Assembly (NCBI GenBank): GCA_910579155.1
Contig: CAJTTS010000014.1
Location: 1 to 62,064 of the forward strand
DNA: 62,064 nt
DNA from: an uncultured Oscillospiraceae bacterium
GTDB lineage: Bacteria; Bacillota_A; Clostridia; Oscillospirales; Oscillospiraceae
Direction: 5' to 3'
Shown: piece by piece, positions 1-7,781 of the stretch
Numbering within the stretch: the first letter of the stretch is position 1
Layout of the letters: each line of letters begins with the position of its first letter
Made by a program: the position numbers and the translations under genes
Notes under the pieces: model-generated
What the model was told of the DNA's origin: nothing
Database searches by the model: none
What the model saw: the letters and a program-made list of their open reading frames with translations, nothing else

Positions 1-70
1 CCGCGGGGAGAACTCCGTAAAGAAGTCCTCCCCGCAAGGCGAGTCCGCAAGTAAAAACTATTTGATTGAG

Positions 71-101
71 ATGGCGTAGTTACGGCTACGCCGTCTTTTT
101 C
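71..101 (+). terminator. hairpin with T-run at the end of tnpX
   Basis: GGCGTAG (73-79) pairs with CTACGCC (86-92), and a T-rich stretch follows on the plus strand. It would stop plus-strand transcription entering the element from the left. The tnpX stop codon lies in the right arm. On the minus strand the T-run is poor. Confidence 0.4.
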
Positions 102-1771
102 TTGCGCTTCAACATGGCTTTGTAGTAGTCCAGGTACTCCTGCTCCAGTTCCTCCGGCTCCGGCGCTACCCACAGGCCAATGGTGTTGTAGTAGATGTCC
201 ACCCTCTGGTGCCGCTTGCCGTCTACCTTGTCTGGCTTGGATACCACAATTTTGTCAATGAACTCGTGAACGATTTCAGGCGTCAATTCTGTCAGCCGAG
301 TCACCTGTCTGGCCCGTTCAATAAATCGCTGCAAATCAGCCGCTTTATCTGTGGTGGCATCCAAACTGGTTTCCATTTCCGGGATCGCCGCTTTCAACTG
401 CCGCTGTTCGTTTTCCAAAGATACCGTCAGCGTGGCAAAGCGTTCCTCGGACAGCAGGCCCTTGCTCATGTCCTCGTAACTTTTCTGAATAAGCTGGTCG
501 ATCTCCACCACTCGCTGTTTGGCTTTGTCCAACTCCCGGCGCTTGGCGGTCAGCGCCTTTTTCGCTTGCAGACCAAACCGCTCCACCTGCTCTTGTGCAA
601 ACTTCTGCTCAAAGGCTTGGACGTACCACAAAAGACGCTGTAATCCCTCCAGTACCAACTGCTCCACGGTGTGTTCCCGGATATAGTGAGCGGAACATAC
701 GCTGGAATTTTTGCGATAGCTGGAACAGAAAAAATAGGCTTGCTCCCGCTTGTAGCTGTTGGTGCTGCTGTAATACAATTTTTCGCCGCAGTCGGCGCAG
801 TACAAAAGCCCAGAGAACATACTCACGATACCGGTGCGGTCTGGCCTGCGGCGGTGCTGTCGGAGATTTTGAACGAGGGTAAAGGTCTCCCGGTCAATGA
901 TAGCAGGGTGGGTATCGGGAAATACCTTCCATTCCTCCTGGGGCCTGTCCAGACGCTTCTTCTGTTTGAAAGACTGACTGAAAGAACGGAAGTTCACTGT
1001 GTCCCCGGTGTACTCCTGTCGATCCAGAATATCCGCTACGGTAGCAGAACACCAGTTGTGCGGATATGCCGGGGGCTTTGTGGGGCAGCTCACTCCAATG
1101 CTGTGCAGATACTCGCTGGGGGTCATCACGCCGTCAGAACGCAGTTTCTTGGCGATTTGAGTGGGCCCCAGGCCACTAATGGACAACTGAAATATCTGAT
1201 GTACTACTCCCGCCGCAAACTCATCTATCAGCCACTTGTTCTTGTCCTCTGGGTCTTTCCTGTACCCAAAGGGCGGATTGGTGGTCAACGGTATTCCAGC
1301 ATTGCCACGGCTCTGCATGACACGGCGCACCTTGTCGCTCGTATTTTTTGCGTGCCACTCATTAAAGAGGTCTTGCATTGGCACGATGTCACTCACGCCG
1401 TTGGCGGTGTCAATGTTGTCCATGATGGCGATGTACCGCACGTTCAGCCGGACAAAATCTTCCTCCAGAAGCTGGCCCACCACAAGGCGATTCCGGCCCA
1501 GCCGGGAATGGTCTTTGACCACCAAATTTGCCACAAGCCCCTGTTCAGCCAGTTCCATGATTTCCATGAAAGCTGGACGGGTGAACGTAACTCCCGAGTA
1601 TCCGTCGTCAAACATGAACCGGGGATTTGGCAGATGATTGTCTGCGGCGAATTTCTCCAAAATAGCCCTTTGATTTTGGATGCTGCCTGAGATGCCGTCT
1701 TTCTCGTCATCACGGGACAATCTGGCGTATAATGCTGTGATTCGCTGTTCATTTGGCTGCTTTTTCTTCAA
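86..1771 (-). CDS. tnpX: Large serine recombinase of the transposon (TnpX family)
   Basis: Site-specific recombinase expected to excise and insert the element through a serine-linked double-strand break mechanism. The N-terminal resolvase domain opens with YARLSRDD, placing the catalytic serine at residue 19. A recombinase domain follows (about 160-290). Then comes a zinc beta-ribbon with CADCG near residue 325 and two further cysteines about 25-35 residues on. A long charged coiled coil (about 385-470) precedes the tail. The 561-residue length fits the family. The start is TTG at 1771, with AAAGGAG six to seven bases upstream. It is the last gene of the element's visible leftward transcription unit and lies next to its presumed left end. 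Confidence 0.92.
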   Translation of the reverse strand: MKKKQPNEQRITALYARLSRDDEKDGISGSIQNQRAILEKFAADNHLPNPRFMFDDGYSGVTFTRPAFMEIMELAEQGLVANLVVKDHSRLGRNRLVVGQLLEEDFVRLNVRYIAIMDNIDTANGVSDIVPMQDLFNEWHAKNTSDKVRRVMQSRGNAGIPLTTNPPFGYRKDPEDKNKWLIDEFAAGVVHQIFQLSISGLGPTQIAKKLRSDGVMTPSEYLHSIGVSCPTKPPAYPHNWCSATVADILDRQEYTGDTVNFRSFSQSFKQKKRLDRPQEEWKVFPDTHPAIIDRETFTLVQNLRQHRRRPDRTGIVSMFSGLLYCADCGEKLYYSSTNSYKREQAYFFCSSYRKNSSVCSAHYIREHTVEQLVLEGLQRLLWYVQAFEQKFAQEQVERFGLQAKKALTAKRRELDKAKQRVVEIDQLIQKSYEDMSKGLLSEERFATLTVSLENEQRQLKAAIPEMETSLDATTDKAADLQRFIERARQVTRLTELTPEIVHEFIDKIVVSKPDKVDGKRHQRVDIYYNTIGLWVAPEPEELEQEYLDYYKAMLKRKKKTA

Positions 1772-1854
1772 AATGTACTCCTTTCCGCAGCCGGATGTGA
1801 TATGAATTGCAAGGTAGCATTATCATACCACATCCGGCGCAAAACTTCAGCACT

Positions 1855-2124
1855 TTAACGTGTGATATTTCGGGCGAGAATGCGATTAACTTTTTCCTCG
1901 GCGGTTTCAGCCGTGTCCCCGCTAAAATGGGCATTGACAGTGTAGACCGTCCCACCAATCTCCCGCTCAAAACTTATGGGGCGGCTGTACTGATGCTCTT
2001 TCAGCCAGTCCAAGCGTTCCTCGTGGGACAGGCTGACAAGGTAGACCGCTGTTTCATCTATCCGCTCCATCACTTCCTCAAAAATCTCAGCCTGCCGTCC
2101 TGTCAGTTCAATCGTGCATAGCAT
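1855..2124 (-). CDS. TnpW-like small transposon protein
   Basis: An 89-residue protein just upstream of the recombinase gene. Its C-terminal half (IGGTVYTVNAHFS followed by EEKVNRILARN) resembles the short TnpW proteins of Tn4451-type elements. The N-terminal half is a predicted helical extension. The start ATG at 2124 is chosen because AGGAGGGG lies seven bases upstream. It overlaps the end of the mobC-like gene by 17 bases, so the two are probably translationally coupled. Its molecular role is unknown; the family name rests on recalled similarity of the C-terminal motif only. Confidence 0.6.
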   Translation of the reverse strand: MLCTIELTGRQAEIFEEVMERIDETAVYLVSLSHEERLDWLKEHQYSRPISFEREIGGTVYTVNAHFSGDTAETAEEKVNRILARNITR

Positions 2125-2443
2125 CAGCATTCCCCTCCTCAAAGGCCCTGCGGACAGTCTGTGTAGCTCCCTCAACCTCCGCTAATGCCCTGCGGAGGGC
2201 GGGAACATCCAGCATACCGCTGTTGGCTCTGACAAGCACGTCTGCTACTCTCAGCCCAGCCTGGTGTGTCACAGCGATCAGGGCCGGGACATCTACCTGG
2301 GGGCCAGGTTTGACCTCCGCTGCCAGAACTACCTTACGTACATACTTGGAGCGGTCAAGTCCGGCCGCTGCCGCCTTGCGGTCTAAATCCCGCAGTTCTT
2401 CTTCCGTAAAATGGATTCGGGCTTTTTGATCCCTTGTTCTCAT
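2108..2443 (-). CDS. MobC-like mobilisation accessory protein
   Basis: A 111-residue protein with a ribbon-helix-helix-like N terminus (FTEEELRDLDRKAAAAGLD, then RSKYVRKVVL) and a helical C-terminal half, as in MobC/relaxosome accessory proteins that bind oriT DNA and help the relaxase. Start ATG at 2443 follows AGGATGAG. The non-coding region directly upstream (2444-2856) has strong inverted repeats and is the natural oriT candidate. A relaxase gene normally sits next to mobC, but here the next gene is the TnpW-like one. Confidence 0.75.
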   Translation of the reverse strand: MRTRDQKARIHFTEEELRDLDRKAAAAGLDRSKYVRKVVLAAEVKPGPQVDVPALIAVTHQAGLRVADVLVRANSGMLDVPALRRALAEVEGATQTVRRAFEEGNADAMHD

Positions 2444-2488
2444 AGGTCGCTCATCCTTTCTGATTTTGGGGTTTCAGGGAACTCCCTG

Positions 2489-2532
2489 ACAAGCGGTATT
2501 GGGGGATTTGTGCCCCCCAATACGTTGCTTGT
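2489..2532. other. Nested inverted repeat, oriT candidate
   Basis: Ten bases GTATTGGGGG (2496-2505) pair exactly with CCCCCAATAC (2514-2523) over an eight-base loop. Outside them ACAAGC (2489-2494) pairs with GCTTGT (2527-2532). It lies 46 bases upstream of the mobC-like start, where oriT sits in related mobilisable elements. The function is inferred from position and structure; no nic site was proven. Confidence 0.5.
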
Positions 2533-2659
2533 TAAGACAATACCACTCTCCCTTCGGCGCATTTGAACGGCTCCGCCGTTCTTCCCAAATGACAGCCCTG
2601 TTTCTTCTTTCAGCAGGTTTTCTCATCAGCAGTCATTCAGTTGTCAGGGCAAAAAAGGA

Positions 2660-2726
2660 GCCGGTACATCAAAACCAGCCTCAGCGGAAATTTTGCGTTC
2701 CGCTGAAGCGAGTTTGATGTACCGGC
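2660..2726. repeat. Two-tier inverted repeat in the element's non-coding region
   Basis: An outer perfect 14-base stem (2660-2673 with 2713-2726, core CCGGTACATC) encloses a second perfect 9-base stem (2681-2689 with 2698-2706, TCAGCGGAA). No coding sequence covers it. The non-coding stretch 2444-2856 therefore carries two unrelated large hairpins. It could be part of oriT, a single-strand origin, or a transcription stop for the genes to its right. Confidence 0.6.
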
Positions 2727-2856
2727 CTTGTATTTTACAAGCGCCAAAAGGGATGTGCTTAATATGTGTTATTCACTTGGTGTAAAGTTTAGCATATAGA
2801 ACTGATGTTTGTCAATAGCTGTTCACTGCTTTCAAAAATCCTTATGATTCCCAAAT

Positions 2857-3684
2857 TCATTTCAGGCCATTGGGGTCTGCGTTACATATAATTTGGACGA
2901 CATCTAACCTTGATCTGTCAACGGTGCAAAAGTTGCTCCACTGTTCTTCTGTTCCGCCATAATATATCTTTTCAACATTGTGGAAGTAAGACCATCCTTT
3001 GAATTCCTCCAACGAAGCAGGTAGATACACATATTCAATCCCGCAGCTATTAAAAATGTTGTTGGACATATACCGGGTTCCATTCGGAATAATTACACTT
3101 GTTACACTGTCAAGAGCAAAGGTTCCATCAAAAGAAACGACATTCATGATTGTTCCATCTACGTTGTATGATGAATTGATGCGAACTTTCTTACGGTTTC
3201 CCCTATAATCCTTAATGTATATCTCGTTTCCGTCAATGTAATATTCAAAATCATTCAATTCGGCATACGATGATGCCCAAATAGAGCTTGATTCTGTGCC
3301 AACCATTTTACTTTCACTGATTAGCACACCAGAAATAAGGATAAGCCATGCTATAGACAGTATAACTGCTCGCCACTTTTTATCAAGTTGAAATGCGTTG
3401 GTTTTCCAAAACCACACAGAAAGCGCGATAGGCCAAATAAGAAGGAGAAACAGATACCACCAGCCTGAGTGCTGAACATCACTTTCAATTCCCCAGGTAT
3501 GTCCACAATCACTGCAAAGGCCAACTGTTCTATAAGCAATTTTTCGGTGTCCATTTCTTATGCCAGCAGGGAAAATCCAGCTGCTTTTAACTCCTGTTCG
3601 CCTATAATAGCTGTTATAGGATGTTCCTACTGGCTCTCTATGAAATTTTATATTGGCTCCCCCGCATTTAGGACAAACCGCCAT
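2857..3684 (-). CDS. Zinc-ribbon, two-helix membrane protein with BspA-like LRR tail
   Basis: 275 residues when started at ATG 3684, which follows a G-rich ribosome site; the frame is open upstream to 3762. Near the N terminus CPKCGG and, about 55 residues later, CSDCGHTW look like a treble-clef or zinc-ribbon pair. Two hydrophobic helices follow (starting WYLFLLLIWPIALSVWFW and AVILSIAWLILISGVLI). The C-terminal half has a leucine-rich-repeat type 5 pattern (VTSVIIPNG, YVYLPASLEEF) ending in YYGGTEEQW, a signature I associate with LRR_5/BspA-type repeats. It follows the DUF2089 gene by 46 bases and is probably co-transcribed. The function is unknown; it looks like a membrane sensor or surface protein. 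Confidence 0.7.
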   Translation of the reverse strand: MAVCPKCGGANIKFHREPVGTSYNSYYRRTGVKSSWIFPAGIRNGHRKIAYRTVGLCSDCGHTWGIESDVQHSGWWYLFLLLIWPIALSVWFWKTNAFQLDKKWRAVILSIAWLILISGVLISESKMVGTESSSIWASSYAELNDFEYYIDGNEIYIKDYRGNRKKVRINSSYNVDGTIMNVVSFDGTFALDSVTSVIIPNGTRYMSNNIFNSCGIEYVYLPASLEEFKGWSYFHNVEKIYYGGTEEQWSNFCTVDRSRLDVVQIICNADPNGLK

Positions 3685-3730
3685 TAGAAATCCCCCCCCG
3701 CTCAAATATTGCCACGTTGAAATACGGAAC

Positions 3731-4468
3731 TCAACCCCGGAGTAGAAGCCACCCTCTGCCATTTATAGCGATTCCAGCCCATTCCAATATAGCTGCCACC
3801 ACAAATGAGGGGTCAAAACCGCTGTCACCTAACGCCACACCGAAGTATTCATGTAAAATTACACCGGAAATCGTATCTAAACCACATTTTTCTGATCCAA
3901 GGGGGGCGCGGCCAGTACCTTTTTTCGCCTTTCCACCATTGTTTCTTAAAAAGTCTACAACAACATCAAAGATTTCAAAAGAATGGGAAATTCCATGAAG
4001 CGCATCGCAGCCAAAGGTATTTCCATCCGTTTCTGCCCATACTTCGTACTCTTTGCCTGAATATGAGGTAACTACAGCTCTGCCCCCACACTCTTTTAGC
4101 TTTCTCTTGATAATATCAGATGCTTTCATACTACTTTCGTCAACCTCCCAAGATGCTGCGTCAATAATATCTCTATCTTTTGCTTTCACCTGGGTATCGG
4201 TAGATAAGCCCAAAACGTCCAGCACTTCATTTAACTGCTTTTTCGCTGCCGGATAAGAAAGCTGAAGTTCTTCTTGAAGCTGTTTCATATTCCCTCTACA
4301 CTTCAAAAACAGCAATAAAAAGTCATTCTGTTGGTCTGATAAAGCAGAATATGGGTTCGTTTCAAGATCAAATTGACCCCGTACCTCAATGCCGCATGAT
4401 GGGCAGGCTAACGCAGAAATTTTCAATCTATCACCACAAGATGGACAATGCTGGACTGGCTTTCTCAT
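3731..4468 (-). CDS. DUF2089-type zinc-ribbon DNA-binding-like protein with extra C-terminal domain
   Basis: 245 residues. The first about 85 match the DUF2089 layout: a zinc ribbon (CPSCGDRL and CPSCGIEV) followed by a helical segment with the DQQNDFLLLFLKCRGNMKQL pattern and a winged-helix-like stretch ending LDVLGL. The last about 130 residues form an unrecognised domain containing FGCDALHGISHSFEIFDVV and a hydrophobic tail. The start ATG at 4468 has AGAGGTG seven bases upstream. It has its own promoter (4489-4517). It is probably a transcription regulator for itself and the following membrane-protein gene; that role is inferred from the DUF2089 domain. Confidence 0.7.
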   Translation of the reverse strand: MRKPVQHCPSCGDRLKISALACPSCGIEVRGQFDLETNPYSALSDQQNDFLLLFLKCRGNMKQLQEELQLSYPAAKKQLNEVLDVLGLSTDTQVKAKDRDIIDAASWEVDESSMKASDIIKRKLKECGGRAVVTSYSGKEYEVWAETDGNTFGCDALHGISHSFEIFDVVVDFLRNNGGKAKKGTGRAPLGSEKCGLDTISGVILHEYFGVALGDSGFDPSFVVAAILEWAGIAINGRGWLLLRG

Positions 4469-4488
4469 ATTCTTCACCTCTTTGGAAA

Positions 4489-4517
4489 AGAGTATCATAA
4501 ATTTTTTAACTTGTCAA
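4489..4517 (-). promoter_or_regulatory. Promoter of the DUF2089 gene
   Basis: On the minus strand TTGACA (4517-4512) is followed after 17 bases by TACTCT (4494-4489). The -35 box is perfect, the -10 box weaker. The start codon is about 20 bases further on. Confidence 0.6.
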
Positions 4518-4588
4518 TAAGTTATTAAAATATTTTCTACCTTGTTTGAAATGTAATTGATATTTCAATTGCTGGCAACAATATATTG

Positions 4589-4634
4589 TAAAATGCGAGT
4601 GGCACTTCCGTTTGGAAATACCACTCGCATTTTA
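4589..4634 (-). terminator. Terminator after the nuclease-like gene
   Basis: A perfect 14-base stem (4589-4602 with 4621-4634, AAAATGCGAGTGG) with a short inner TTCC/GGAA pairing. A/T flanks on both sides allow termination in both directions. It separates the nuclease-like gene from the DUF2089 unit. Confidence 0.75.
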
Positions 4635-4705
4635 TGTGACTGCTTTCAATCGTAAATCAACGTTGAAAAATCATTTCTTCAACTCAATCTGGCGCTTTTT
4701 AGTAA

Positions 4706-5461
4706 CTAATGCTTAATGATAATCACTTTAATATTTCCTGCATTTTCGATGTCTCGAATAAACTCAGCCTCATTTTGAATATATCCCAAGTCATATATAA
4801 CAAAAAGTTGTCGAATGTATTGTTTCCCATAAGCTGTAACGTCGGCACTTATTTCTTCAATAACTTTTGATTTTCTGTTTTCTTTAAGAAGCTTTACTTC
4901 AATACATAGTTGTAATTTCGGGATAACAAAGTCAGGAATATACTCTTTCCCAGAAAATTCAAATTTTCCTGTTTCCCTATCATAATCTACGCCTTTATTC
5001 AGACCACGACCAGCTAAAAGTGACTCAATTGCATTTTGTACTTCAATTTCCTTTTCTGGCCGACTAAAAATCACGGTTCTTAGTCGAGATTTTATAAAAT
5101 TTTCCAGGTTATCAAATTCATCATCGGCAAAATCAGCATTGCTGGACAAGCAAGAATATAACATTTTAGTACTAACTAATACTTGCTCAATAATTTTCTT
5201 TTGTGAAGGCCAAACTGTGTCTCCCCAACCAGGCATTTTATCAACATTGAATGTATAGAACATGGCATTTACTTTCATAACATCTCTTACGCGTTCTGCA
5301 AGGTCATTATACATGGAAGCCATATCCCTATACGACACATATCGGGCAAAATCAGGTACATGGTCATTGTTAAGGATTTCTTGTATCGTATCACTTAATG
5401 CGCGTATTTGGGAAAGTAATATCTTTATCTCTTTTGTTTCATCTAAAGTATTTTTAGCCAC
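4706..5461 (-). CDS. PD-(D/E)XK nuclease-like cargo protein
   Basis: 251 residues. The N-terminal about 150 are mostly helical with no recognised domain. The C-terminal domain has the PD-(D/E)XK core: PDFVIPKLQLCIEVK around residues 175-190 gives the D and the E-x-K residues, followed by a lysine-rich helix and a hydrophobic strand (IRQLFVIYDLGY). This fold is found in restriction and phage-defence nucleases and in repair enzymes. The start is GTG 5461, with GGAGG eight bases upstream; it has a private promoter and terminator. It sits in an AT-rich mobile-element cargo slot, so a defence role is plausible but unproven. Confidence 0.7.
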   Translation of the reverse strand: MAKNTLDETKEIKILLSQIRALSDTIQEILNNDHVPDFARYVSYRDMASMYNDLAERVRDVMKVNAMFYTFNVDKMPGWGDTVWPSQKKIIEQVLVSTKMLYSCLSSNADFADDEFDNLENFIKSRLRTVIFSRPEKEIEVQNAIESLLAGRGLNKGVDYDRETGKFEFSGKEYIPDFVIPKLQLCIEVKLLKENRKSKVIEEISADVTAYGKQYIRQLFVIYDLGYIQNEAEFIRDIENAGNIKVIIIKH

Positions 5462-5479
5462 ATTCCTCACCTCCGAACG

Positions 5480-5509
5480 ATTATATCATAACTTTGCGTC
5501 TATTGGCAA
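5480..5509 (-). promoter_or_regulatory. Promoter of the nuclease-like gene
   Basis: Minus strand: TTGCCA (5509-5504), 18 bases, then a perfect TATAAT (5485-5480), about 20 bases before the GTG start. Confidence 0.75.
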
Positions 5510-5646
5510 ATGGATTTGTTAATTTCTGACCTTTCCAATCAGTTGATTTTCTTGCAGTTAATGCTGATAATACCCCGCTAATCTTTTCAAAATAAGCAGA
5601 AAGCCTGGGAACATTAACAAGGTCATGTCCCCAAGCTTTCTCTGTG

Positions 5647-6015
5647 TTAGGCAAAAATCAGTTCGTTACAGATAATTTCCTCTACTCGATTTCGGATATT
5701 GTTCATCTGCCCAACCCACTCCATCTGATTCTTAGCTTTGAGTTGTTCGGTAATTCCCTCTTGCTCTGCCATCTGTTTTACAAGCTGAGAAAACATATCT
5801 TCCGCCTGCTGATTGATGTCAGCCAGGTGGCTATCCAGCTTCCCACTGAGTAGTAAGGCGTTGTAAAGAGCTTTCCTGTGTTCTCGCAGATACCGCCGCC
5901 TACGCTGGCCCCAGACACCCACAGGAACACTTTCTGGCACAGCGAGGTTTGGGAGAAAATAATCTCCTTCCTGATGATAGGTTCCACCCATCTGTTCAAA
6001 TAGTGACTTTTTCAT
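5647..6015 (-). CDS. tnpV: TnpV-type transposon-encoded protein
   Basis: 122 residues. The opening LFEQMGGTYHQEGDYFLPNL and the following GVWGQRRRRYLREHRKALYN are characteristic of TnpV proteins of Tn4451-like elements; a helical tail follows. The start ATG at 6015 has GGAGGAC upstream (ATG eight bases after GGAGG). It is the rightmost gene of the element, with its reading direction toward the cargo. The exact function of TnpV is not established. Confidence 0.85.
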   Translation of the reverse strand: MKKSLFEQMGGTYHQEGDYFLPNLAVPESVPVGVWGQRRRRYLREHRKALYNALLLSGKLDSHLADINQQAEDMFSQLVKQMAEQEGITEQLKAKNQMEWVGQMNNIRNRVEEIICNELIFA

Positions 6016-6082
6016 GATATAGTCCTCCGATATGTTAAATTTCCTGCAATCCAATCACATTCGGCTGACTTAACAAAAGTTA

Positions 6083-6113
6083 CGAGGGGCACTTCCTTAC
6101 GAAGTGCCCCTCG
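6083..6113. terminator. Hairpin at the right edge of the element
   Basis: CGAGGGGCACTTC (6083-6095) pairs perfectly with GAAGTGCCCCTCG (6101-6113). There is no gene between it and the host promoter at 6142. It may insulate the element from the chromosome. T-runs are weak on both strands, so termination is uncertain. Confidence 0.5.
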
Positions 6114-6141
6114 CCGGGCGGTCCTTTCTCTTTGTCGCCTG

Positions 6142-6169
6142 TTGCTTTTTCAAAAAAGTCTGATATACT
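6142..6169 (+). promoter_or_regulatory. Promoter of the HlyC/CorC-type gene
   Basis: TTGCTT (6142-6147), 16 bases, TATACT (6164-6169), preceded by TG to make an extended -10. It lies about 80 bases before the TTG start. Confidence 0.65.
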
Positions 6170-6248
6170 ATGATCTGTTAAGGTCTGCGCCGCATAGAAT
6201 AGAGCGGCAAATCCAACAGACCGTTTTGTCAATAGGAGGTCATCCATC

Positions 6249-7595
6249 TTGTCCGACGACCCATTCTTACCGAAGCTGATTTTACTTGCCGTCCTCATCC
6301 TCATCAACGCCTTTTTCGCCGGCGCGGAGATCGCCGTCATCTCCCTGTCCGAAACCAAGCTGAGGAAGCAGGCGGAAGAGGGGGACAAAAAAGCAGAAAA
6401 ATTGCTCAAGCTCACCCAGGCCCCCGACCACTTTCTCTCAGCCATTCAGATTGCCATCACCCTGGCCGGATTTCTCTCCTCCGCTTTTGCCGCCGACAGC
6501 TTTTCCGACCCGCTGGTGAAGTGGCTGATGGAAGAAAAAGGCGTCACCGCCTTGGACGCCCACGCCCTCAACAACATCATGGTGGTGCTCATCACCGTCG
6601 TGCTGTCCTATTTCAGCCTGGTACTGGGGGAGCTGGTTCCCAAGCGCATCGCCATGAAAAAGACCGAGGCCGTGGCCAAGTTCACCTTGGGCCCGGTGTG
6701 CGCCGTAGCGGCGGTGTTCCGGCCGGTCGTCTGGCTTCTGTCCGTGTCCACCAACGGGGTCTTGCGCCTGTTCGGCATCGATCCCAAGGCCGAACAGGAG
6801 AACGTCAGCGAGGACGAGATCCTCATGATGGTGGACCTGGGCGAGGAGCGGGGGGCCATCGAGACCTCTGAAAAAGAGCTCATCGAAAATATCTTTGAGT
6901 TCAACAACACCACCGCTGAGGACGTGATGGTCCACCGCACCGACATGGTGATGGTGTGGGCCCAGGACACCAATGAGGATATCATCAACGCCATCCTGGC
7001 CTCCGGCCGCTCCCGCTTCCCCGTCTATGAGGAGGACGCGGACCACATCGTGGGGGTACTCAACACTCGGGACTTCCTGCTCAGCGCCCAGGAGGACCAG
7101 CCCAAACCCCTGGCCGAGCTGCTCCGCCCCGCTTACTTTGTGCCGGAATCTGTCCGCACTGATGTGCTGTTCCGGGATATGCAAAGCAAAAAGGTACATA
7201 TGGCCATTGTGGTGGACGAGTATGGCGGCACCTCGGGCCTGGTGACCATGGAGGACCTGCTGGAGGAGATCGTGGGCAACATCTACGACGAGTTCGACCC
7301 TCTGGAGGAGAAGGACATCGAGCAGGTGGAGCCGGGGGTGTGGACAGTGTCCGGCTCCTGTGAGCTGGAGCGGATCGCCGAGGCGCTGGAGGTAGAATTT
7401 CCCGAGGAGGAGGAATCCGACACTCTGGGCGGACTGGTGTTCGCGCAGCTATCCGTCATTCCGGAGGACGGAAGCCAACTGGAGGTGGACGCCTGCGGGC
7501 TGCACATCAAGGTGCTCAATTTCACCGACCGGCGGGTTGAGCAGGCCCTGGTGTCCAAGCTGGACGGCGTCTCGGACGCGCAAAATATCGACTGA
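6249..7595 (+). CDS. CNNM/CorC-HlyC family membrane protein with CBS domains
   Basis: 448 residues. The N-terminal DUF21 domain (about 1-200) has several membrane helices, starting with a long one at LILLAVLILINAFFAGAEIA. A CBS pair follows (about 215-335; FPVYEEDADHIVGVLNTRDF and HMAIVVDEYGG), then the acidic CorC/HlyC transporter-associated domain (about 350-435). Such proteins are annotated as hemolysins but related family members act in magnesium or cobalt efflux. The start is TTG 6249, with AATAGGAGG ten bases upstream. It is a single-gene unit with its own promoter and terminator, and is the first chromosomal gene right of the mobile element. Confidence 0.88.
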   Translation: MSDDPFLPKLILLAVLILINAFFAGAEIAVISLSETKLRKQAEEGDKKAEKLLKLTQAPDHFLSAIQIAITLAGFLSSAFAADSFSDPLVKWLMEEKGVTALDAHALNNIMVVLITVVLSYFSLVLGELVPKRIAMKKTEAVAKFTLGPVCAVAAVFRPVVWLLSVSTNGVLRLFGIDPKAEQENVSEDEILMMVDLGEERGAIETSEKELIENIFEFNNTTAEDVMVHRTDMVMVWAQDTNEDIINAILASGRSRFPVYEEDADHIVGVLNTRDFLLSAQEDQPKPLAELLRPAYFVPESVRTDVLFRDMQSKKVHMAIVVDEYGGTSGLVTMEDLLEEIVGNIYDEFDPLEEKDIEQVEPGVWTVSGSCELERIAEALEVEFPEEEESDTLGGLVFAQLSVIPEDGSQLEVDACGLHIKVLNFTDRRVEQALVSKLDGVSDAQNID

Positions 7596-7599
7596 CTTC

Positions 7600-7632
7600 G
7601 AGGCGGAACGCGCTACGTTCCGCCTCTTTTTT
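7600..7632 (+). terminator. Intrinsic terminator
   Basis: An 11-base stem GAGGCGGAACG / CGTTCCGCCTC (7600-7610, 7616-7626) followed by six T. Confidence 0.9.
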
Positions 7633-7696
7633 ACCCAACTGACGCCCTCTCCGGCTGCAAAAAATCAGCATATCATGAAAAGTTTTTCCCCAAGCC

Positions 7697-7724
7697 TTGA
7701 CATTTCCGCCCGTTTGTATATGAT
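7697..7724 (+). promoter_or_regulatory. Promoter of pyk
   Basis: TTGACA (7697-7702), 16 bases, TATGAT (7719-7724), about 57 bases before the start codon. Confidence 0.8.
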
Positions 7725-7781
7725 GTGGATGGAATCAGAAGAATCATATATGTCGTGTTTTCATGAATGGAGGAAAACAAC

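Larger units (their letters stand above)
1..6080. mobile_element. Tn4451/TnpX-type mobilisable element, left end possibly outside window
   Basis: A block with a large serine recombinase, TnpW-like, MobC-like and TnpV proteins is the hallmark of Tn4451-family integrative mobilisable elements of Clostridia. All genes run on the minus strand. The cargo between 2.8 and 5.5 kb is clearly richer in A and T than the flanking chromosome, a sign of recent transfer. No relaxase gene is present in the visible part, so it would need one in trans or from outside the window. I could not find terminal repeats; the right boundary is placed between the tnpV start (6015) and the host-type promoter at 6142, and the left boundary is at or beyond base 1. 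Confidence 0.8.

Noticed and set aside
1749..1970. Minus-strand 73-codon open frame between tnpX and the TnpW-like gene
   Set aside because: It lies in another frame over the TnpW-like gene end and the tnpX leader; composition and context indicate a shadow frame.
4589..6113. The hairpins at 4589-4634 and 6083-6113 as element termini or att sites
   Set aside because: Both contain similar GGCACTTC segments, but they look like terminators, one is internal, and TnpX-type elements do not need long inverted ends.
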